A DNA stretch of 12,788 nucleotides, taken from the NCBI GenBank assembly GCA_044439985.1, contig JBITAG010000099.1, forward strand, positions 1 to 12,788, written 5' to 3'. Positions within the stretch are counted from its first letter, which is position 1, and each line of letters opens with the position of its first letter. Positions 1 to 4,314 of this stretch are shown piece by piece. The notes under the pieces are model-generated. The model was not told the DNA's origin. It did not search any database and was given only the letters and a program-made list of their open reading frames with translations. The DNA is from JAJRXR01 sp044439985. Lineage in GTDB: Bacteria; Planctomycetota; Phycisphaerae; Phycisphaerales; UBA1924. The translations under genes and the position numbers were made by a program.

Positions 1-2
1 AC

Positions 3-164
3 GCGGAGGCGGTGGCCCGACGGCACCTTCGGTCGCTGGCGCCGACGCTGGAGCTGGAGGCGGTCCGTCGGCGGCTGTACGGGAAGCTGGCGCGGCGGGG
101 CTTTTCGCCGGATGTGGCCCGGGGGGCGGTGGAGCGGGTGACGCGAGAGCTGGGCGTGGACTGA
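3..164 (+). CDS. recX: Regulatory protein RecX, C-terminal fragment (5' end outside window)
   Basis: The frame enters from the left edge and ends at TGA 162-164, leaving 53 residues. RecX binds RecA and modulates its filament and recombinase activity in the cytoplasm. The visible residues AVARRHLRSL, then VRRRLYGKLARRGFSPDVA, match the last helical repeats of RecX proteins, where a basic R-L-x-x-x-L-A-R-R-G-F-S motif is characteristic. The family assignment rests on this tail alone, because the N-terminal two thirds are not in the window. The next gene starts 22 bases downstream and has its own promoter-like box, so it need not be co-transcribed. Codons are G-ending, as in the other + strand genes. 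RecX is the best reading; another small helical protein is possible but less likely. Confidence 0.75.
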   Translation, partial: AEAVARRHLRSLAPTLELEAVRRRLYGKLARRGFSPDVARGAVERVTRELGVD

Positions 165-174
165 GGGCGGGTCG

Positions 175-180
175 TATGCT
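175..180 (+). promoter_or_regulatory. -10 box TATGCT of a probable leaderless promoter
   Basis: TATGCT lies exactly 6 nt before ATG 187, so transcription starting at the usual distance would begin on the A of the start codon. There is no Shine-Dalgarno between the box and the ATG and no convincing -35. The same spacing recurs at 6695 and 12769. Confidence 0.5.
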
Positions 181-186
181 CCGGTC

Positions 187-765
187 ATGAAGCGCTACAC
201 GATTTGCCTGTGCCTGACGCCGCTGATGACGCTGGCGGCGGGGTGTGTTTCGGACACCAAGGCCCGGCTGCCGCTGGGGTCGAACGTGCTGCTCGACACG
301 GGGGAGGGAGACGGGGTCGCGGGGTCGGCGCCGAGCGTGAGGGGGCTGGACCGATCGAACTGGGGGGCGACGACGATTCGCGTGCCGGTGGACGGGACGG
401 TCCACCGGGCGACCTACACCCGGACGGTGCTGTACGACGACTCGCTGGCCCGCCAGAAGGGGCTCTTCCCGACGGCGGAGACGGCCCTGGAGACGGAGGG
501 GGACCGGGGGATGGGCGCCGCGGAGATCGCGGCTCAGCCGGGGTGGGCGTTGATCGACGCGGCGTTGATTCCGATCCGGGTGGCGATGAGCCCGCCGTGG
601 AAGCCGGTGCAGAGCCCGCGGGTGAACTACAAGCGGACACGTCCGGGGGGATGGCTGACGGGGGGCGCGGCGCCGACGGGGCCGGAGGCGACGGAAGCGC
701 CGGTGGCTCCGAGCCAGGCGCGTCCGGGAGCGGTCGAAGTTGAGGAGGTGGATCCGGATGCGTGA
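187..765 (+). CDS. Predicted lipoprotein of unknown function
   Basis: This 192-residue product is one I do not recognise. Residues 1-20 form a lipoprotein signal: basic MKR, a hydrophobic stretch, then a lipobox LAAGC with the lipidated cysteine at residue 20. The mature part should therefore be anchored in a membrane facing the periplasm. The body has no transmembrane segment or enzyme motif that I can name. A central region around residues 55-150 is rich in W, V, P and Y and looks folded, and the last 40 residues are a low-complexity Pro/Ala/Glu tail. The start is chosen because the signal peptide begins there and a TANNNT box sits 6 nt upstream. Its 3' end overlaps the rhodanese gene by 8 bases (ATGCGTGA), which suggests translational coupling. 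An outer-membrane or envelope structural role is only a guess. Confidence 0.8.
   Translation: MKRYTICLCLTPLMTLAAGCVSDTKARLPLGSNVLLDTGEGDGVAGSAPSVRGLDRSNWGATTIRVPVDGTVHRATYTRTVLYDDSLARQKGLFPTAETALETEGDRGMGAAEIAAQPGWALIDAALIPIRVAMSPPWKPVQSPRVNYKRTRPGGWLTGGAAPTGPEATEAPVAPSQARPGAVEVEEVDPDA
742..748 (+). promoter_or_regulatory. Shine-Dalgarno GAGGAGG for the rhodanese gene
   Basis: A near-consensus ribosome binding site lies inside the 3' end of the lipoprotein gene, 9 nt before ATG 758. It decides the rhodanese start in favour of 758 over the upstream in-frame TTG at 740. Confidence 0.75.
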
Positions 766-1141
766 GCTTGACGAGCGAGGGTTGCCGGAGGGGTATCCGC
801 TGCAGGAGGGGCTGGAGATGACGCCGCGGGAGGCGGCGGCGGCGCTCAAGGGGGACGCAGAGGGGTTTGTCCTGATTGACTGTCGCGAGCCGTTTGAGCT
901 GGCGATGGCTCGGGTTGAGGGGACGCTGGACATCCCGATGGGGGAGGTGGCCTCGCGTCTGCACGAGATCGACGCGGATGAGGAGACGCCGATCGGGGTG
1001 ATCTGTCACTCGGGGCGTCGGTCGCTGCAGGTGGCGATGTACCTGCAGGAGCAGGGGCTTCGGGGGGCGAGGTCGGGCGCGGGGGGCATTGACCTGTGGT
1101 CGGTGGACATTGATCCGAGCGTGCCGCGGTACACGAAGTAG
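758..1141 (+). CDS. Single-domain rhodanese-like sulfurtransferase
   Basis: This 127-residue protein is a single rhodanese domain, probably cytoplasmic. VLIDCREPFE (38-47) is the conserved rhodanese beta-strand and turn. ICHSGRRS (82-89) is the active-site loop with catalytic Cys83, which would carry a persulfide. GGIDLWSVDIDP near the end is the usual closing motif. The six-residue loop after the Cys is the GlpE/sulfurtransferase size rather than the longer Cdc25 phosphatase type. The start is ATG 758: GAGGAGG at 742-748 sits 9 nt upstream. The frame is also open back to TTG 740, but that would put the start before the Shine-Dalgarno. The gene overlaps the upstream lipoprotein gene by 8 bases and is followed by a strong terminator, so the pair is probably one transcript. 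The acceptor substrate is unknown. Confidence 0.88.
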   Translation: MRELDERGLPEGYPLQEGLEMTPREAAAALKGDAEGFVLIDCREPFELAMARVEGTLDIPMGEVASRLHEIDADEETPIGVICHSGRRSLQVAMYLQEQGLRGARSGAGGIDLWSVDIDPSVPRYTK

Positions 1142-1186
1142 GGATCGGGGGAGCTGGCGCGAGGGGTCGCGGGGCGAAGAGCGGGC

Positions 1187-1231
1187 AAAAAAACAAGCCC
1201 CCGGGACAGGTGTCCCGGGGGCTTTGGTTTC
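1187..1231. terminator. Bidirectional intrinsic terminator between convergent genes
   Basis: A perfect inverted repeat has arms 1195-1208 and 1211-1224 (14 nt each, core GCCCCCGGGACA) separated by GG. On the + strand it is followed by TTTGGTTT (terminating the rhodanese transcript). On the - strand it is followed by TTGTTTTTTT, the complement of the A-run at 1187-1193 (terminating the dockerin-protein transcript). It lies between the stop codons at 1141 and 1281, as expected for a shared terminator. Confidence 0.92.
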
Positions 1232-1280
1232 GATTTCTGATTCAGCGGAGCTGATTCAGATCACGATGTCGGATGCCGTC

Positions 1281-2564
1281 TTACGGGCAGCCGCCGCCGA
1301 ACGCGGTCAGGAACGCGATGACGTCGGAGAAGTCAAGCGTGCCAATCGGGTCGGCGAGGTCGGCGGCGGAGTCGCCGGCGCCAAAGGCGGTCAGGAACGC
1401 GATGACGTCGGAGAAGTCAAGCGTGCCGTAGGGCTCGGCGAGGTCGGCCTCGTTGCAGCCGGGGCCGCCGCCGTTGTCGCCGCCGTAGAGCTCGATCCAG
1501 GCCGAGCTGTGGGGGGTCTCGGCACCGGGGGCGCAGGTGAAGCCGCCGAAGAAGAAGGTGCCGATGTAGACGGGCGAGCCGGCGGAGGCGCCGGTGCACT
1601 GGGGACCGGTGGAGTAGATGTCGGTGGCGTCGAAGAGGCCGGTGGCGTCAGCCGGGTCGGCCGGGAGGTCACCGGGGTTGCCGAGCTTGGGAGCGGCGGC
1701 GATGAAGCCGTTGACGCCCTTGGAGGCGCCGGGCGTGCCGTCGGTGCCCAGGGTGGACTGATCGAAGCGGAAGGCGAAGGAGAAGTCGGCGAGGCCATCG
1801 GAATCGATGTCCTGACCGGAGGTGTTGGGGTTGCCGGCGTAGAGGGCGGCGCCGGAGTTGCCGGTGCCGGCGTCGTCGACCATGTCGTTGTCGCCGAGCT
1901 CGAAGACGAGGCTGGGCTGCGCGGAGGCGAAGTCCAGGGTCAGGATGTAGACGGCGGAGAAGCCGGGGGGCAGGGCGCCGACGGCGCCAGCGAGGGAGGT
2001 AATGGTGAGGTCAAGGATGCAGGAGCGGCCGGAGAGGCCGAGGAAGTCGGCGCCGAAGCCGTTGTCGTTGTCGGAGAAGGTGAGGGCCATGTCGTAGCCG
2101 ACGATGCCGTCACCGATGGAGTCGAGGTCGGCGTCGAGGTCGGGGGCGGAGATGCCGTAAGCGACGACGAGGCAGTCGACGACGGAGTTGAAGGCGATGT
2201 CGCCCCAGAAGTTGTTCCAGGTGCCTTCGCAGGGGAAGGTGCCGCCGACGCAGGCGCCGCCGAAGAGGTCGCCGTTGCCGTCGCCGTCGAGGTCGGGGTC
2301 GTCGATGACGCCGACGGTGCCGCCGGTGGCGCAGGGGTCGGTGTTGTTGTTGAGCCAGAGGGCCGCGGAGGCGTTACGCGGACGGGACTCGAAGGGAGTC
2401 ACGACGCGCTCGCCGGTGGCGGGGTTGTAGTAGATGTGACCGACGGGCATCGCCTTGAGCGAGCGCAGGCCGGGCAGGGCCTGACGGTCATCGGTCGCGT
2501 TCGCCGCGCTGGTCGCCAGACAACCGGCAGCCATCGCCAGTGCAAGACCATTCATCGCCTTCAT
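1281..2564 (-). CDS. Exported protein with C-terminal GC-type dockerin-like repeats
   Basis: This 427-residue protein is predicted to be secreted. Residues 1-23 form a Sec signal peptide (MKAMNG, a hydrophobic core, then cleavage after SAANA). A short Asp-rich stretch DPDLDGDGNGD near residues 90-105 resembles a calcium-binding loop. The long middle domain is rich in Gly, Asp, Ser and Phe, is acidic, has scattered cysteines and matches no family I recognise. The tail, residues 370-427, begins with Cys370 and ends Cys426-Pro427. It contains two near-identical 28-residue units (DLA-P-GTLDFSDVIAFLTAFG) that resemble dockerin F-hand calcium loops. The start is ATG 2564 because GAGAGGAG lies 6 nt upstream and the signal peptide begins there; the frame is open further upstream without signal-like sequence. 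The gene stands alone behind a long structured leader and ends at the shared terminator. A cell-surface or extracellular role is inferred, and the ligand is unknown. Confidence 0.85.
   Translation of the reverse strand: MKAMNGLALAMAAGCLATSAANATDDRQALPGLRSLKAMPVGHIYYNPATGERVVTPFESRPRNASAALWLNNNTDPCATGGTVGVIDDPDLDGDGNGDLFGGACVGGTFPCEGTWNNFWGDIAFNSVVDCLVVAYGISAPDLDADLDSIGDGIVGYDMALTFSDNDNGFGADFLGLSGRSCILDLTITSLAGAVGALPPGFSAVYILTLDFASAQPSLVFELGDNDMVDDAGTGNSGAALYAGNPNTSGQDIDSDGLADFSFAFRFDQSTLGTDGTPGASKGVNGFIAAAPKLGNPGDLPADPADATGLFDATDIYSTGPQCTGASAGSPVYIGTFFFGGFTCAPGAETPHSSAWIELYGGDNGGGPGCNEADLAEPYGTLDFSDVIAFLTAFGAGDSAADLADPIGTLDFSDVIAFLTAFGGGCP
1303..1427 (-). repeat. 84-bp tandem repeat encoding the two dockerin-like units
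   Basis: A 41-base identical block occurs at 1303-1343 and 1387-1427, offset by 84 bases (28 codons). A second shared block, TCGGCGAGGTCGGC, lies at 1351-1364 and 1435-1448 with the same offset. Identity at synonymous positions points to a recent duplication or ongoing gene conversion of the unit rather than protein-level conservation alone. Confidence 0.9.
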
Positions 2565-2861
2565 GGAAAGCTCCTCTCGTTTGAACCAGAACTCGTGGGC
2601 CTCGAAACCAGAGACCCGAAACAGAAACCCAAAACACACGCCGCGAGCGGTTACGGACCGCAAGCGGACAAAGGTCAGTCAGGAACGGCGCAGGATGCGA
2701 CGATCACGATCCCTCTCTTCGCACGTCCCGAGGCGCGATGGCCCCTCCCACGAGATGGGAGCCTTGGTGGCAGAACAAGCGACCGATCAACGCCCTCCTC
2801 CGGGCGTTTCCTATCAGAAACCGAAGACCCCGGGCCCTTTCGAGCCCAGACCCACGCGTCG
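2565..2861 (-). promoter_or_regulatory. Putative structured 5' leader of the dockerin-protein gene
   Basis: If transcription starts just downstream of the -10-like box at 2862-2867, this gene has a leader of roughly 290 nt, far longer than others in the window. The leader contains AACGCCC/GGGCGTT (2789-2795 with 2802-2808; the RNA loop is GGAGGA), GTTTC/GAAAC (2806-2810 with 2817-2821, overlapping the previous stem), and CTCCCA/TGGGAG (2745-2750 with 2756-2761). It also holds two near-identical small palindromes at 2641-2650 and 2658-2667, and ends in the Shine-Dalgarno GAGAGGAG at 2571-2578. I do not recognise a known riboswitch class. The stems are visible in the sequence; a regulatory role is inference. 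Confidence 0.35.
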
Positions 2862-2867
2862 AATATA
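2862..2867 (-). promoter_or_regulatory. -10-like box TATATT
   Basis: TATATT (one mismatch to TATAAT) stands out in this GC-rich DNA and reads on the - strand toward the dockerin-protein gene. A weak TTGCAT lies 16 nt upstream as a possible -35; a better TTGACC is 24 nt away, too far for a standard spacer. No closer promoter-like box is seen before ATG 2564. Confidence 0.4.
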
Positions 2868-3082
2868 CCGGAGGGGCGAGGTGATGCAAGAGGTCAACCT
2901 ACGAAATCGGAAAGATTGGCACAGTCGAAAAAACGTGGAAAATCCGGATCAACCGCCGGGATATCCCAGCTTCACAGCGGGGTGGGTTTTGGCATTCCGA
3001 GTCAGGCCGCGAACGCGGCTTGGGTCCCATACGGGAGAACACCCTATGCGGATCCGAGCCCGATAAGAAAGTTGAAAAGAAG
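2868..3082. other. Gene-free interval downstream of carA
   Basis: No convincing gene is seen here. Open frames crossing it lack ribosome binding sites and the codon bias of their strand. It is slightly richer in A+T than its surroundings, especially 2900-2945. It includes a 5-bp hairpin GCCGC/GCGGC (3006-3010 with 3015-3019) that might weakly end carA transcription but has no T-run. Confidence 0.5.
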
Positions 3083-4291
3083 TCAGCCGGGGACGCGGGC
3101 GTCCTGGCGGACGCGCATGGCGTGGACGAAGCGATCGAAGAGGGGTGCCGCGTCGTGGGGACCGGGGGAGGCCTCGGGGTGATATTGGACGGCGAAGATA
3201 TCGCGTCCGGGAACCTCGAAGCCAGCGACGGTGTCGTCGTTGAGGTGGCGGTGGGTGACGCGGGCGCCGTGGGCCTCGAGGCTGGCGGCGTCAACGGCGA
3301 AGCCGTGGTTCTGGCTGGTGATCTCGACGCGTTTGGCGTCGGTGTCGAGGACGGGCTGGTTGGCGCCGCGGTGTCCGAACTTGAGCTTGTAGGTGGAGGC
3401 GCCGAGGGCGAGGGCGAGGAGCTGGTGCCCGAGGCAGATGCCGAAGGTGGGGATCTCGAGGGCGCGTTGGAAGAGGAGTTCTCGGAGCGTGGCGATGACG
3501 CCTTCGACGGCGGCGGGGTCGCCCGGGCCGTTGGAGATGAAGAGGCCGTGGGCGTGGCCGGAGTCGAACAGGTCGGCGAGCGCGTCGGGGGCGATGTCGT
3601 GGGGGACGAGGCGGACGGCGCAGCCGCGTTGGGTGAGGTTGCGGAGGATGTTGCGCTTGGCGCCGCAATCCAGGGCGACGACGGTGAGGGGTGGGCCCTG
3701 GGGGGCGTCTGCGGGGGTGGCCCATTGGCCGAGGGACTCGGTCCACTCCTGCTCGTCGCGGGCGCTGACGTCGCGTGCGAGGTTGGCGCCCTCCATGGAG
3801 GGCGCGGCGCGGGCCATCTCGATGAGTTGCTTATCGGGGATGGAGGGATCGTCGGTGATGACGCCGGTGATGGCGCCCTGCGTGCGGAGGAGGCGTGTGA
3901 GGGCGCGGGTGTCGACGCCTTCGAGGGCGAGGACGCCGGCGTCACGCAGGTAGGCGTCGAGGTCGTCGGCGGCGCGGTAGTTGGAGTGGCGGCGGGCGAG
4001 TTCGCGGACGACGAAGCCGCGGACGCTGACGCCGGCGGACTCGACGTCCTCGGGGTTGACGCCGGTGTTGCCGATGAGGGGGGTGGTCTCCACCAGGATC
4101 TGGCCGGTGTAGGAGGGGTCGGTGAGCGACTCCTGGTAGCCGGTCATGGCGGTGTTGAAGACGACCTCGCCGAGGGCGTGGAGGCCCCGGTTGGTGGCGC
4201 CGAAGGGTCGGCCTCGGAACAGAGAACCGTCGGCCAGCGCAAGGCGGCCTTCGGGACGGTGGTCGGGGTCGGACGTCGATTGATTGGTCAT
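3083..4291 (-). CDS. carA: Carbamoyl-phosphate synthase small (glutaminase) subunit
   Basis: The 402-residue product is the usual length for CarA. It hydrolyses glutamine and passes ammonia to the CarB synthetase, making carbamoyl phosphate for pyrimidines and arginine in the cytoplasm. The N-terminal CarA domain shows GEVVFNTAMTGYQE (41-54) and DPSYTGQI. The class I glutamine amidotransferase domain shows SNGPGDP (253-259), GICLGHQ with nucleophile Cys286, YKLKFGHRGANQPV (301-314), SQNHGF (326-331), and QYHPEASPGPHD with His371 and Glu373, so the catalytic triad is intact. ATG 4291 is chosen for lack of a closer start. There is no Shine-Dalgarno, and a TAGACT box lies 9 nt upstream, suggesting a very short or absent leader. 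It is divergent from priA. carB is not in the window, so the usual carAB pair is split here or carB lies elsewhere. Confidence 0.97.
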   Translation of the reverse strand: MTNQSTSDPDHRPEGRLALADGSLFRGRPFGATNRGLHALGEVVFNTAMTGYQESLTDPSYTGQILVETTPLIGNTGVNPEDVESAGVSVRGFVVRELARRHSNYRAADDLDAYLRDAGVLALEGVDTRALTRLLRTQGAITGVITDDPSIPDKQLIEMARAAPSMEGANLARDVSARDEQEWTESLGQWATPADAPQGPPLTVVALDCGAKRNILRNLTQRGCAVRLVPHDIAPDALADLFDSGHAHGLFISNGPGDPAAVEGVIATLRELLFQRALEIPTFGICLGHQLLALALGASTYKLKFGHRGANQPVLDTDAKRVEITSQNHGFAVDAASLEAHGARVTHRHLNDDTVAGFEVPGRDIFAVQYHPEASPGPHDAAPLFDRFVHAMRVRQDARVPG

Positions 4292-4314
4292 CCGGGTTAG
4301 AGTCTAGCGCACGG
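4292..4314. promoter_or_regulatory. Compact divergent promoter between carA and priA
   Basis: Only 23 bases separate the two start codons. They contain the odd-length palindrome TAGAGTCTA (4298-4306). It supplies TAGAGT toward priA (11 nt from ATG 4315) and TAGACT toward carA (9 nt from ATG 4291), both TANNNT-type -10 boxes sharing bases. Any -35 contacts would fall inside the coding sequence of the opposite gene, and none is obvious. Confidence 0.45.

Noticed and set aside
740..757. TTG start for the rhodanese gene
   Set aside because: It lies upstream of the GAGGAGG that correctly serves ATG 758 and would add six residues without family support.
2908..2930. TTGGCAC suggesting a sigma-54 -24 element
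   Set aside because: The expected GC of the -12 element at the right spacing is absent (the DNA reads AAAAAA), and no + strand gene follows.
2563..3066. Possible 167-codon gene on the + strand in the carA-dockerin interval
   Set aside because: There is no Shine-Dalgarno or TANNNT box at its start, its composition is Arg/Pro-rich, and it lacks the G-ending codon bias of + strand genes here.
1089..3182. Very long open frame (about 697 codons) on the + strand
   Set aside because: It is antisense to the dockerin-tailed gene, reads as low-complexity Gly/Ala/Val/Glu and has no ribosome site. The dockerin motifs and signal peptide are on the other strand.
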